A stretch of 64,000 nt of DNA from NCBI RefSeq assembly GCF_014199955.1, contig NZ_JACHOQ010000011.1:1-64000 (forward strand), written 5' to 3'. The stretch's first letter is position 1. Each line of letters begins with the position of its first letter. Source of the stretch: Brevundimonas aurantiaca (GTDB lineage Bacteria; Pseudomonadota; Alphaproteobacteria; Caulobacterales; Caulobacteraceae). The position numbers were made by a program, and so were the translations under genes. The notes under the pieces are model-generated. The model was not told the DNA's origin. It worked only from the letters and a program-made list of their open reading frames with translations, and did no database searches. This document shows positions 35,009-43,520 of this stretch, piece by piece.

Positions 35009-35833
35009 TCAAAACGCCTTGATGACGACCGATAGGGCTGTCGCCAACAGATAGACTGCAAAGGCTTTTTTCAGGACGCGCCGATCCAGCCGGTGCGCCA
35101 GTCGCGCGCCCAGCGGCGCCGACAGGGCCGTCATCATCCCCATGATCACGGCGGCGGGCAGATTGACATAGCCGAGCGACAGGGGCGGGCGGCCCGGCGC
35201 GTCCCAGCCGAAAACGACGAAACCGGCCGCCGCCGCCGCCCCGATCGCGACCCCGAAGCCCGAGGCAGTCGCCACCGCCTGGTGGATCGGCCGGCCGAAC
35301 AGGGTCATCGTCATGCCGCCCAGACTGCCGCCCCCCACGCCCATCATGGCCGAGAACAGGCCGATCAGGCTTCCCAGGACGCCTCGGGTCCCGCCCGTGG
35401 GCATGTCATTCCTCAGCACGTAGCGCTCGGGCAGCAGGCCCATCTGGGCCGCCACCAGGATCAGCAGGACGCCGTAAACCAGGGCCAGCCCCTCCATGGA
35501 GGTCACGCCGGCGATGGCCGCCCCCGCCACGGCGCCCAGGGCCACCCAGGGCGTCCAGGTCCGCAGCACCTGTTCGTCCACGGCCCCGTGCTTGCGGTGG
35601 GCGGCCAGGGACCGCAGGGCCGTGACCACGATGGTCGCCAGCGAGGTGCCGATGGCGGTGTGCAGATCGCCCTCTCCCCCGACGCCCAGGACAGTGAAGG
35701 CGTAGAACAGCACCGGCACCAGAACCGTGCCGCCGCCCACCCCGAACAGGCCGGCGATGATCCCGCCGAACAGCCCCGCCCCGATCAGGGCCAGAACCAG
35801 CAGGGCGATTTCAGACAGGGGCAGGCCGAACAT
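35009..35833 (-). CDS. TSUP-family sulfite/organosulfonate exporter (TauE/SafE)
   Basis: 274 residues with about eight membrane helices. The two inverted halves each carry the family motif: GIIAGLFGVGGGTVLVPVL near residue 25 and GLFSAMMGVGGGSLGGMTMTLFG near residue 160. TSUP proteins move small sulfur-containing anions or carboxylates; the substrate cannot be read from context. Confidence 0.9.
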   Translation of the reverse strand: MFGLPLSEIALLVLALIGAGLFGGIIAGLFGVGGGTVLVPVLFYAFTVLGVGGEGDLHTAIGTSLATIVVTALRSLAAHRKHGAVDEQVLRTWTPWVALGAVAGAAIAGVTSMEGLALVYGVLLILVAAQMGLLPERYVLRNDMPTGGTRGVLGSLIGLFSAMMGVGGGSLGGMTMTLFGRPIHQAVATASGFGVAIGAAAAAGFVVFGWDAPGRPPLSLGYVNLPAAVIMGMMTALSAPLGARLAHRLDRRVLKKAFAVYLLATALSVVIKAF

Positions 35834-35868
35834 GCCGCGCCCTTAGCAGGCGCGGGGCGCCTTCACCA

Positions 35869-36555
35869 TCAGAACCGGTAGTTGAGCCCGATCTGCACGA
35901 CGGGCAGGACCTTGTAGTCGTCGGCGTCGGCCTGAATCTCACGCTCCTCTTCCGCCAGACGATCCTGGAAGGCCGGCTGGTCGGACAGGGTCCCGCCCGA
36001 GGCGTTCAGATCGACCTGGGGCGCATCGCCGAAGGCCGCGCCGGCCAGCAGCCGCAAGCCCCAGCGCCCGTCATGGGTGAAGGTGTTGTCGAACCCGAGG
36101 CCGACGAAGGGGGCCGTGCTTTCCAGGTCGATGCGGCCGGTCAGGGTTCCGACCTGCTCAGGCGTGAAGACCAGGCCGCCGATATTGACCGGCTCGGTCG
36201 GGGTGGCGTTCAGATCGACCTTGCGCGTGCCGAAATAGGCGCCGGCCGAGACGAAGAAGGGGTTCTTGAACGGGTGCAGATCCACGAAGGCGCCCGGCGA
36301 CTTGAAGTCGATGTCGGCCTCATAGTCGATGCCGTCATAGGTGTCGTCGCGGTCCCACTGAAGCGCGTCATAGCCGCCGCGCAGCACCAGATAGTCGTTC
36401 ACGGCGAACTGGGCCTGAAGCCCGGCGCCCGGCGTGCCGACCTGGGCGCCCAGGGCGAACCGGCCCCGCTCCGCACTGGAAACGGGCGTCTGGGCTGCGG
36501 CCTGGGCGGCGGGCAGGAGGGCGGCCGCGGCGGCGGCGAGGGCGATGAGCTTCAT
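35869..36555 (-). CDS. Outer-membrane beta-barrel protein
   Basis: 228 residues with a signal peptide (MKLIALAAAAAALLPAAQAAAQ). The rest alternates as short amphipathic strands, with GGYDALQWDRDD, FVDLHPFKNPFFVSAGAYFG and FVGLGFDNTF, and ends in NYRF, a typical barrel C-terminus. It resembles the small OmpW/OmpA-type barrels often annotated as outer-membrane beta-barrel proteins. Specific function unknown. Confidence 0.75.
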   Translation of the reverse strand: MKLIALAAAAAALLPAAQAAAQTPVSSAERGRFALGAQVGTPGAGLQAQFAVNDYLVLRGGYDALQWDRDDTYDGIDYEADIDFKSPGAFVDLHPFKNPFFVSAGAYFGTRKVDLNATPTEPVNIGGLVFTPEQVGTLTGRIDLESTAPFVGLGFDNTFTHDGRWGLRLLAGAAFGDAPQVDLNASGGTLSDQPAFQDRLAEEEREIQADADDYKVLPVVQIGLNYRF

Positions 36556-36630
36556 GGCGGACTCCGGTCGCGAAAAGGGTTCGACGCTGAAAGGCGCGGC
36601 GACCCGGACGGTTCCCGGCCCGGCTGGGCG

Positions 36631-37647
36631 TCAGGCCGCCGCGTCGCGCCGCGCCTCGGCCTCGCGCACCGCCTCGGCGGCGCGGTCCAGAACCTCCAGC
36701 CCCGCGCCCGGCCGGATGGCCTCGACCGTCAGAATGCGGCGGAAGGCCCGTGCCCCCGGCCGTCCGTGCATCAGCCCCAGCATGTGGCGCGTCATGGCCG
36801 CCAGCCGCACCCCCTCCGCCAGCCGGGCCGCCATATAGGGGCGATAACGGTCCAGGGCCGCAAAGGCGTCGACGTCGACCGTCTCGGCCCCGAACAGGCG
36901 CCGATCCGCCTGACCCAGGAGGGCCGGCTCATGATAGGCGGCCCGGCCCAGCATCACCCCGTCCAGCCGCACCCCGTCGGTGTCGTCCAGCAGGGCCTCG
37001 GCCTGATCCAGATCGGCGATCCCGCCGTTGATCGAAATGTTCAGCTGGGGCCGCTCGCGCTTCAGCCGGCGCACCAGTCCATAATCCAGGGGCGGCACGT
37101 CCCGGTTCTCCTTGGGCGACAGGCCCTGAAGCCAGGCCTTGCGCGCATGGACGATGAAGACCTCGATCCCGACGGCGGCGCAGGCGTCCACGGTGGCGAA
37201 CAGGCTGACCTGGGGGTCCTGGTCATCGACGCCGATCCGGCATTTGACCGTGGCGGGCACGGACACGGCCTCCCGGATCGCCGCCATACAGTCGGCGACC
37301 AGCGCCGGCTCGCGCATCAGACAGGCGCCGAACCGGCCCGACTGAACCCGGTCCGAGGGACAGCCGACGTTCAGATTGATCTCGTCATAGCCGTAGGCTT
37401 CGCCGATCCTGGCCGCCTGGGCCAGCTCTTCAGGATCGGACCCGCCCAGTTGCAGGGCGACCGGATGTTCGACCGCATCGAACCCCAGCAGATGATCCCG
37501 ATCCCCATGCAGCACCGCCGGCGCCGTCACCATCTCCGTATAGAGCAGGGCCCGCGCGCTGAGGGCGCGGTGAAACGCCCGGCAATGCCGGTCGGTCCAG
37601 TCCATCATCGGGGCCACGGACAGCCTACGTGCGTGGGTTATAGGCAT
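36631..37647 (-). CDS. dusA: tRNA-dihydrouridine(20/20a) synthase DusA
   Basis: 338 residues. Diagnostic DusA segments are VAPMMDWTDRHCR, YTEMVTAPAVLHGD, NLNVGCPSDRVQSGRFGACLM with the catalytic cysteine, VFIVHARKAWLQGLSPKENRDVPPLDY and SINGGIADLDQA followed by DGVMLGRAAYHEP. It is a flavoprotein that reduces U20/U20a in the tRNA D-loop. The length is normal. Confidence 0.96.
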   Translation of the reverse strand: MPITHARRLSVAPMMDWTDRHCRAFHRALSARALLYTEMVTAPAVLHGDRDHLLGFDAVEHPVALQLGGSDPEELAQAARIGEAYGYDEINLNVGCPSDRVQSGRFGACLMREPALVADCMAAIREAVSVPATVKCRIGVDDQDPQVSLFATVDACAAVGIEVFIVHARKAWLQGLSPKENRDVPPLDYGLVRRLKRERPQLNISINGGIADLDQAEALLDDTDGVRLDGVMLGRAAYHEPALLGQADRRLFGAETVDVDAFAALDRYRPYMAARLAEGVRLAAMTRHMLGLMHGRPGARAFRRILTVEAIRPGAGLEVLDRAAEAVREAEARRDAAA

Positions 37648-37866
37648 TGTTCAGTAATATCAAAACTTTGGTTGGCAGACTGTGCGCTCGATCTTGCGCC
37701 GGTTTGCGACGTTGTTTCCGGCTTTTCGACATCTCAGCGCACGCAGGGCGCACACGAAAATGGCGAGGTATTCGAAGCTCCCGTCCGGAACATGCGAGTC
37801 CAGGAGGAAGGGTCGCTATATAGGCGAGACCGTCCTCAAACGCGATGATGCGCGGGACAGCGGCCG

Positions 37867-38796
37867 TCAGCGCCGCTTCGATCCCTGTCGAGCCGGACGG
37901 TCCTGATCGGACCCGCGACGCTCGTGGGGAGACAGTCGTGTGCGGTGCATGTCGCAGATGTCCTTTATCCAGGCGTGAACAGCCTTGATCCGTGCACTGC
38001 CGTGGACCTCCCGGTGGGTGCTGAGCCAGAAACGACGCTCTATCCAGAGGTCTGGCAGCACGCGTTGGAGGCCGGTCGCCATGAAGCAGGGCAGGACGCC
38101 GATTCCCCCGTTCCCGGCGATGATTTCCCTCTGCGCGCGGATGGATGAAGAGGAAAGGACAGGCTTCAAACCCGGTGAAACCTCATCGAGATACCTGAGC
38201 TCCGGCGCATAGATCAGATCCTCGACATAGCCGACGATGTCGTGCCCGGTCAGGTCATTGGCGTCCTGGGGCGTCGGGTGTCGCTCGAGATACTCCGGCG
38301 AGGCGTAGAGCCCGAGCTGATAGGGCGTCAGCGGCTCCACGACCAGGCGAGCGCTGTCGGGCGCGCTCAGGGTGACGGCCATATCCACCTCGCGACGGCT
38401 GGGAGAGAGAAAGCCCGAACTGGCCGCCAGTTCTATCCGGAGATGAGGATGCTGTCGGCGAAGCCCGGAAAGGGCAGGCGCCAGGATGGTGGCGCCGAAT
38501 CCCTCGGCGGCGCTGATCCGCACGGTGCCCGCGATGCGATCGGGATGGCCGACGCTCGCCGCAGCTTCCATCGCCACCTCAGCCTGGGCGCCCGTTTCGA
38601 GGAGGTAGGCGCCGGCGGCTGTCAGCCGAAGGCCGCTTTTGGACCTCACAAGCAAGGTGGCCTTCAGGGCCGACTCCAGCCTCGCGATCCGGCGGCCCAC
38701 GGTCGCCGCGTCAATCCCGAGCCGGATGGACGCTGTCGAAAGGGAGCCGCTGCGGGCGGCGGCGAGGAACACTCGGAGATCGTCCCAATCGAACAT
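37867..38796 (-). CDS. LysR-family transcriptional regulator
   Basis: 309 residues. The N-terminal helix-turn-helix is FDWDDLRVFLAAARSGSLSTASIRLGIDAATVGRRIARLE, followed by the LysR effector domain (IAGTVRISAAEGFGATILAPALSGLRRQHPHLRIELAAS). It is divergent from mmsA with about 90 bases between starts, so it probably controls the valine catabolism genes in response to a pathway intermediate. The start ATG at 38796 fits the family. A much longer frame reading through from beyond mmsA is a high-GC artefact. Confidence 0.9.
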   Translation of the reverse strand: MFDWDDLRVFLAAARSGSLSTASIRLGIDAATVGRRIARLESALKATLLVRSKSGLRLTAAGAYLLETGAQAEVAMEAAASVGHPDRIAGTVRISAAEGFGATILAPALSGLRRQHPHLRIELAASSGFLSPSRREVDMAVTLSAPDSARLVVEPLTPYQLGLYASPEYLERHPTPQDANDLTGHDIVGYVEDLIYAPELRYLDEVSPGLKPVLSSSSIRAQREIIAGNGGIGVLPCFMATGLQRVLPDLWIERRFWLSTHREVHGSARIKAVHAWIKDICDMHRTRLSPHERRGSDQDRPARQGSKRR

Positions 38797-38889
38797 GCAG
38801 AAATGCAATCTCAAACACGCAAAAACGCAGTTCAAGTCCGTAGATGAACAGTCTAGGTCTGGGCAAGATAAAAAAAGGCAGGAACGCTC

Positions 38890-40392
38890 ATGCGCGACAT
38901 CAACCATTTCATCGACGGCGCCGTCTTCGCGGGCGCGTCGGGCCGGTTCGGCGAGGTGTTCGATCCCAATACGGGGGCGGTTCAGGCGCGGGTCCAGCTG
39001 GCCACGGCCGGCGAGGTCGATCGCGCCGTCCAGGCGGCCCAGAACGCTTTCGAGGGCTGGTCCAGCACCAATCCCCAGCGTCGCGCCCGAGTCATGTTCG
39101 ACTTCAAACGCCTGGTCGAGGCGAACATGAACGAACTGGCCGAACTGCTGTCCAGCGAGCACGGCAAGGTCATCGCCGACTCCAAGGGCGACATCCAGCG
39201 CGGGCTTGAGGTGATCGAGTTCGCCTGCGGCATCCCCCATGCGCTGAAGGGCGAATACACCCAAGGCGCCGGGCCCGGCATCGACGTCTATTCGATGCGC
39301 CAGCCGCTGGGCGTGGTGGCGGGCATCACCCCGTTCAACTTCCCGGCCATGATCCCGATGTGGATGTTCGGCGTGGCGATCGCGGTGGGCAACACCTTCG
39401 TGCTGAAGCCGTCCGAACGCGATCCGTCGGTGCCGGTGCGGCTGGCCGAACTGATGCTGGAGGCCGGGGCGCCCAACGGCGTGCTGAACGTGGTGCATGG
39501 CGACAAGACCGCGGTCGACGCCATCCTGACCCATCCCCTGGTCCACGCCGTCAGCTTCGTCGGCTCGTCCGACATCGCCCACTATGTCTATCAGACCGGC
39601 GCGGCCAACCATAAGCGGGTCCAGGCCATGGGCGGGGCCAAGAACCACGGGATCGTCCTGCCTGACGCCGACATGGATCAGGTGATCAAGGATCTGGCGG
39701 GCGCGGCCTATGGCTCGGCCGGCGAGCGCTGCATGGCCCTGCCGGTGGTCGTGCCGGTCGGCAAGAAGACGGCGGACGAACTCCGTGAACGGATGGTCGC
39801 CGAAATCCCCTCGCTGCGGGTCGGCGTCTCGACCGACGCCGGCGCCCACTACGGTCCCGTCGTCACGGCCCAGCACCGCGAGCGCGTCGCCGGCTGGATC
39901 GAGAAGGGCGTTCAGGAAGGCGCCGAACTGGTCGTCGACGGTCGCGACTTCAGCCTGCAGGGGCATGAGAAGGGCTATTTCATCGGCCCGTCCCTGTTCG
40001 ACCATGTGAAGCCCGAGATGTCGTCCTATCAGGAGGAGATCTTCGGCCCGGTGCTGCAGATCGTCCGCGCCGAAACCTTCGAGGAGGCCCTGGCCCTGCC
40101 GTCGAACCACCAGTACGGCAACGGCGTCGCCATCTTCACCCAGAACGGCCGCGCGGCCCGCGACTTCGCCGCCTGGGTCAATGTCGGCATGGTCGGGATA
40201 AACGTGCCCATTCCGGTGCCGGTCGCCTATCACACCTTCGGCGGCTGGAAGCGTTCGGCCTTCGGCGACATCAACCAGCACGGCATGGAAGGGGTCCGCT
40301 TCTGGACCAAGACCAAGACCGTGACCGCCCGCTGGCCCGACAGCGCCCTGGAGCATTCGGACAGCTCGTTCGTCATTCCGACGATGCGCTGA
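38890..40392 (+). CDS. mmsA: CoA-acylating methylmalonate-semialdehyde dehydrogenase
   Basis: 500 residues of the aldehyde dehydrogenase superfamily, MMSDH branch: GVVAGITPFNFPAMIPMWMFG, FVGSSDIAHYVYQTGAAN, GGAKNHGIVLPDAD and the catalytic cysteine C281 in SAGERCMALPV. It turns methylmalonate semialdehyde into propionyl-CoA, the last step of valine degradation. AGGAA precedes the ATG. First gene of the cluster. Confidence 0.95.
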   Translation: MRDINHFIDGAVFAGASGRFGEVFDPNTGAVQARVQLATAGEVDRAVQAAQNAFEGWSSTNPQRRARVMFDFKRLVEANMNELAELLSSEHGKVIADSKGDIQRGLEVIEFACGIPHALKGEYTQGAGPGIDVYSMRQPLGVVAGITPFNFPAMIPMWMFGVAIAVGNTFVLKPSERDPSVPVRLAELMLEAGAPNGVLNVVHGDKTAVDAILTHPLVHAVSFVGSSDIAHYVYQTGAANHKRVQAMGGAKNHGIVLPDADMDQVIKDLAGAAYGSAGERCMALPVVVPVGKKTADELRERMVAEIPSLRVGVSTDAGAHYGPVVTAQHRERVAGWIEKGVQEGAELVVDGRDFSLQGHEKGYFIGPSLFDHVKPEMSSYQEEIFGPVLQIVRAETFEEALALPSNHQYGNGVAIFTQNGRAARDFAAWVNVGMVGINVPIPVPVAYHTFGGWKRSAFGDINQHGMEGVRFWTKTKTVTARWPDSALEHSDSSFVIPTMR

Positions 40393-40403
40393 CCCTTCGC
40401 CGC

Positions 40404-40511
40404 CGTCACCCTCGGGCTTGACCCGAGGGCCGGATTGTCCGCGGCTTGTGCGACGACGCGGACGCGCAGACGCTCCGGCCTCCGATCCTCGGGTCAAGCC
40501 CGAGGATGACG
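40404..40511. repeat. REP doublet (REPIN-like) after mmsA
   Basis: Two palindromic units face each other: CCTCGGGCTTGACCCGAGG within 40404-40434 and CCTCGGGTCAAGCCCGAGG within 40481-40511. Each unit is a 7-base stem with a 5-base loop, and the two 31-base flanks are reverse complements with few mismatches. This CTCGGG-cttga-CCCGAG unit is a familiar intergenic repeat in Caulobacterales (known from memory). It lies between mmsA and the acyl-CoA dehydrogenase gene. Confidence 0.75.
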
Positions 40512-40536
40512 GGGGAGGGGCGGGGAGTGATGACCT

Positions 40537-41676
40537 ATGAACTTCGCCCTTACCGACGACCAACGCGCCATCCAGGATGCGGCGCGCGCCTTCGCCGAGG
40601 CTGAACTGGCGCCCCATTCGGCCCGCTGGGACGAGGAGAAGCATTTCCCCGTCGCCGTGATGAAACAGGCGGCCGAGATGGGCTTCTGCGGCATCTACAC
40701 GGCTGAGGAACACGGCGGCATGGCGCTCGGCCGCGTCGAGGCGGCGCTGATCTTCGAGGAGTTGTCGCGCGGCGATGTGGCGACGGCGGCCTTCATCTCG
40801 ATCCACAATATGGCGACCTGGATGATCGACCGGTTCGGATCGGACGCTCTGCGCGCGCGGTTCGTGCCGTCGCTGGTCGGGATGGAGAAGATCGCTTCGT
40901 ACTGCCTGACCGAGCCGGGGTCCGGCTCCGACGCGGCGGCGCTGCGGACCACGGCGGTGCGCGACGGCGACCACTATGTGCTGAACGGCTCCAAGGCCTT
41001 CATCTCGGGCGCGGGGACCAGCGACCTCTATGTCGTCATGGTTCGCACCGGCGGCGAAGGCCCCAAGGGGATCAGCGCCCTGGTGGTGGAGGCCGGCACG
41101 CCGGGCCTGTCGTTCGGGGCCCAGGAACGGAAAATGGGCTGGAACGCCCAGCCGACCGCCATCGTCCAGTTCGACGACTGTCGCGTGCCCGTCGCCAATC
41201 TGCTGGGCGAGGAGGGGGCGGGCTTCCGCTACGCCATGGCGGGGCTGGACGGCGGGCGTCTGAACATCGCCGCCTGTTCGCTGGGCGGGGCGCGGCTGGC
41301 CCTGGAGACGGCCCAGGACTATGTCGCCACCCGCAAACAGTTCGGCCGCCCGATCGGCGAGTTTCAGGCGCTGCAGTTCCGGCTGGCGGACATGGCCACG
41401 GACCTGGAGGCGGCGCGGCTGATGGTGCTGCGCGGCGCCTGGGCCATCGACGCCGACCATCCGGAAAAGACCAAATGGTGCGCCATGGCCAAGCGAATGG
41501 CCACTGACGCCTGTTTCCAGATCGCCGACGAGGCCCTGCAACTGCACGGCGGCTACGGCTATCTGAAGGACTATCCGCTGGAGCGGATCGTGCGCGACCT
41601 GCGGGTCCACCGCATCCTGGAAGGGACCAATGAGATCATGCGGGTGATCATTGCGCGGGAGATGGGGCGGGCATGA
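40537..41676 (+). CDS. Acyl-CoA dehydrogenase, probable isobutyryl-CoA dehydrogenase
   Basis: 379 residues with the FAD-dependent acyl-CoA dehydrogenase pattern: CLTEPGSGSDAAALRTTA, LNGSKAFISGAGTSDLYVVM, TRKQFGRPIGEFQALQFRLADM, ALQLHGGYGYLKDYPLERIVRDLRVHRILEGTNEIMR, the last holding the catalytic glutamate. Neighbours identify the substrate as isobutyryl-CoA, oxidised to methacrylyl-CoA in valine catabolism. Confidence 0.9.
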   Translation: MNFALTDDQRAIQDAARAFAEAELAPHSARWDEEKHFPVAVMKQAAEMGFCGIYTAEEHGGMALGRVEAALIFEELSRGDVATAAFISIHNMATWMIDRFGSDALRARFVPSLVGMEKIASYCLTEPGSGSDAAALRTTAVRDGDHYVLNGSKAFISGAGTSDLYVVMVRTGGEGPKGISALVVEAGTPGLSFGAQERKMGWNAQPTAIVQFDDCRVPVANLLGEEGAGFRYAMAGLDGGRLNIAACSLGGARLALETAQDYVATRKQFGRPIGEFQALQFRLADMATDLEAARLMVLRGAWAIDADHPEKTKWCAMAKRMATDACFQIADEALQLHGGYGYLKDYPLERIVRDLRVHRILEGTNEIMRVIIAREMGRA

Positions 41677-41714
41677 CGCCGCCTATGGCTCCAGCCCCTT
41701 GGACGGTTTATGTT

Positions 41715-41731
41715 CTGACCATAATGGTCAG
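41715..41731. promoter_or_regulatory. Palindromic operator of the Phd/VapC toxin-antitoxin pair
   Basis: CTGACCAT at 41715-41722 and ATGGTCAG at 41724-41731 form a perfect 17-base palindrome around a central A. It ends 11 bases before the antitoxin ATG and touches its AGGAGA ribosome site. Toxin-antitoxin operons are usually repressed by their own antitoxin at such a site. Confidence 0.7.
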
Positions 41732-41742
41732 GAGACAGAGCC

Positions 41743-42024
41743 ATGCGTGAGATCGGAGTGCTGGAAGCCAAGACCTCGTTCACCAGCTTGATCGCTGAGG
41801 TGGAGCGAACGGGCGAAGAGGTGCTGGTCACGCGACGGGGGCGGGCGGCGGTCAAGATCGTGCCGGCGTCGCCGCAGCGCCGGACCCGGTCGCCGGAAGA
41901 ACGCCGCGCCATAGCCGAGGAGATCATCGCCTGGCGCGACGCCCAACCCATAGACTCGACCCTGGCGGAGATGAGCTGGGACGAGCTTAAAAAAGTGATC
42001 CGCGATGAAGACCGTCACGATTGA
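41743..42024 (+). CDS. Phd/YefM-type antitoxin
   Basis: 93 residues. REIGVLEAKTSFTSLIAEVERTGEEVLVTRRGRAAVKIVPA is a typical Phd/YefM DNA-binding domain; the rest is the disordered toxin-neutralising tail. The 3' end overlaps the PIN toxin gene by 20 bases. A perfect palindrome lies directly upstream. Confidence 0.88.
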   Translation: MREIGVLEAKTSFTSLIAEVERTGEEVLVTRRGRAAVKIVPASPQRRTRSPEERRAIAEEIIAWRDAQPIDSTLAEMSWDELKKVIRDEDRHD

Positions 42025-42415
42025 CGCCTCCTGCGCGATCAGCTGGCTGTTCGCCGAACAGCGCACACGGGCGGCGGATCGATTGCTGCTGGACGAGGCG
42101 ATTTATCGGACGGCGCCGGATGTGTTCGCGTGGGAGATCGGCAACTTCATCTCATTGCGGGTGGGGCGAGGCCGCGCCGATCTTGACCCGTTGCGCGAGA
42201 AGCTGGGTCAGCTGGACATTCGCGTGACGCCTCCTAGGGACAGCGAGGCGACGTTGGCCCTGATCGGTCCGTCCGTGACGCACGGACTCAGCCTGTTTGA
42301 CACCGCCTATCTGCTTCATGCCTTGGGCAATGGGGGGGCGCTGGCCTCCCGAGACGCTGCCTTGTTGGACGCCTGCCGCGCCGTCGGCGTCGATGTTTTT
42401 GATTTGCGGGATTGA
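42005..42415 (+). CDS. vapC: PIN-domain toxin (VapC family)
   Basis: 136 residues. TIDASCAISWLFAEQRT provides the first acid, VFAWEIGNFISL the second, LSLFDTAYLLHALGNGGALASRD the third and fourth. This is the VapC branch paired with Phd-like antitoxins. It lies with its antitoxin between two valine-degradation genes, so it appears to be a later insertion. Confidence 0.87.
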   Translation: MKTVTIDASCAISWLFAEQRTRAADRLLLDEAIYRTAPDVFAWEIGNFISLRVGRGRADLDPLREKLGQLDIRVTPPRDSEATLALIGPSVTHGLSLFDTAYLLHALGNGGALASRDAALLDACRAVGVDVFDLRD

Positions 42416-42422
42416 GCCGAGA

Positions 42423-43469
42423 ATGACCACCGAAGCCGAAATCATCGCCCGCATCGAGAATGGCGTGGGCCGCATCACCCTGAACCGGCCCAAGGCCATC
42501 CACGCCCTGAACCGGCCGATGTGCGAGGTCATGACCCAGGCCCTGCTGGCCTGGCGCGACGATGCGGCGGTCACGTCGGTGCTGATCGACCATGCCGGCG
42601 AGCGCGGCTTCTGCGCCGGGGGCGACATCCGCACGCTCGCCGAGAGCGGGGCGGGCGATGCGTCGGAGGCCAGGGCCTTCTTCCTGGCGGAATACCGGCT
42701 GAACCATCTGATGTTCGACTATCCCAAGCCGATCACGGCGATCGTGGACGGGATCGTCATGGGCGGCGGCGTCGGCATATCGGAACCCGCCGCCATCCGT
42801 ATCGCCACCGAGCGGACCACCTACGCCATGCCCGAGACGGGCATCGGCCTGTTCCCCGACGTGGGCGGCGGCTGGTTCCTGCCGCGCCTGCCGGGCCAGA
42901 CCGGCGTCTGGCTGGCGCTGACGGGGGCGCGGTTGAAGGCGCAACAGACGATCGAACTGGGCATCCACACCCACTATGTCCCGTCCGACCAGATCGAGGC
43001 GTTGAAGGCGGACATAGTGAACGGCGGCGAGCCGATCGCGGTCGCCGAACGTTACGATTTCCGCATTCCGCCGGGCCTTTCGGACCACCGCGCGGCCATC
43101 GACCGGCTGTTCGCCTTCGACACGGTCGAAGAGATCTTCGCGGCCCTGGAGGCGGACGGTTCGGACTGGGCCCTGGCTCAGCTGGCGGTTCTGAAGAACA
43201 AGTCGCCCCAGTCGTTGAAGGTCTCGCTGCGCCAGATCCGCACCGGGGCCAGGCTGACCACCTTCGCCGACAATATGGCGATGGAATACGCCCTGGGCGG
43301 CCGGATGGTGCGGACCCACGACTTCCAGGAGGGTGTCCGCGCGGTGATCGTCGACAAGGACAATGCGCCGAAATGGTCCCCTGCGGACCTGTCGGGCGTT
43401 ACCGAGGCGACGCTGGCCGCCCTGTTCGCGCCTCTGCCTGAACATGAACAATGGACGCCGCTGCCCTGA
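42423..43469 (+). CDS. Enoyl-CoA hydratase/isomerase family, probable 3-hydroxyisobutyryl-CoA hydrolase
   Basis: 348 residues, longer than simple enoyl-CoA hydratases and matching HIBYL-CoA hydrolases. Key blocks: GRITLNRPKAIHALNRPMC, GFCAGGDIRTLAES, YPKPITAIVDGIVMGGGVGI, MPETGIGLFPDVGGGWFLPRL and the C-terminal NKSPQSLKVSLRQIRTG. It frees 3-hydroxyisobutyrate from CoA. ATG at 42423, 7 bases after the toxin stop. Confidence 0.9.
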   Translation: MTTEAEIIARIENGVGRITLNRPKAIHALNRPMCEVMTQALLAWRDDAAVTSVLIDHAGERGFCAGGDIRTLAESGAGDASEARAFFLAEYRLNHLMFDYPKPITAIVDGIVMGGGVGISEPAAIRIATERTTYAMPETGIGLFPDVGGGWFLPRLPGQTGVWLALTGARLKAQQTIELGIHTHYVPSDQIEALKADIVNGGEPIAVAERYDFRIPPGLSDHRAAIDRLFAFDTVEEIFAALEADGSDWALAQLAVLKNKSPQSLKVSLRQIRTGARLTTFADNMAMEYALGGRMVRTHDFQEGVRAVIVDKDNAPKWSPADLSGVTEATLAALFAPLPEHEQWTPLP

Positions 43470-43474
43470 CAGCG

Positions 43475-43492
43475 TCCCCGCTTTCGCGGGGA
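43475..43492. repeat. Short hairpin repeat before mmsB
   Basis: TCCCCGC at 43475-43481 and GCGGGGA at 43486-43492 pair around TTTC. This GTCCCCGCTTTCGCGGGG unit resembles a common dispersed intergenic hairpin in alphaproteobacteria. No T-run follows, and mmsB starts 29 bases downstream. Confidence 0.5.
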
Positions 43493-43520
43493 TGAGCGGG
43501 CGACAATAGGGAGAGAGACC

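Noticed and set aside
37682..37906. A 74-codon frame between dusA and the LysR gene
   Set aside because: Its last third is antisense to the LysR coding end and the rest has no protein-like pattern; treated as intergenic.
37867..41610. A 1247-codon open frame on the minus strand covering mmsA and the acyl-CoA dehydrogenase
   Set aside because: Only its last 310 codons are a gene (LysR). The rest is antisense to two well-defined enzymes and is rich in His, Arg, Gly and Asp as expected for an antisense high-GC frame.
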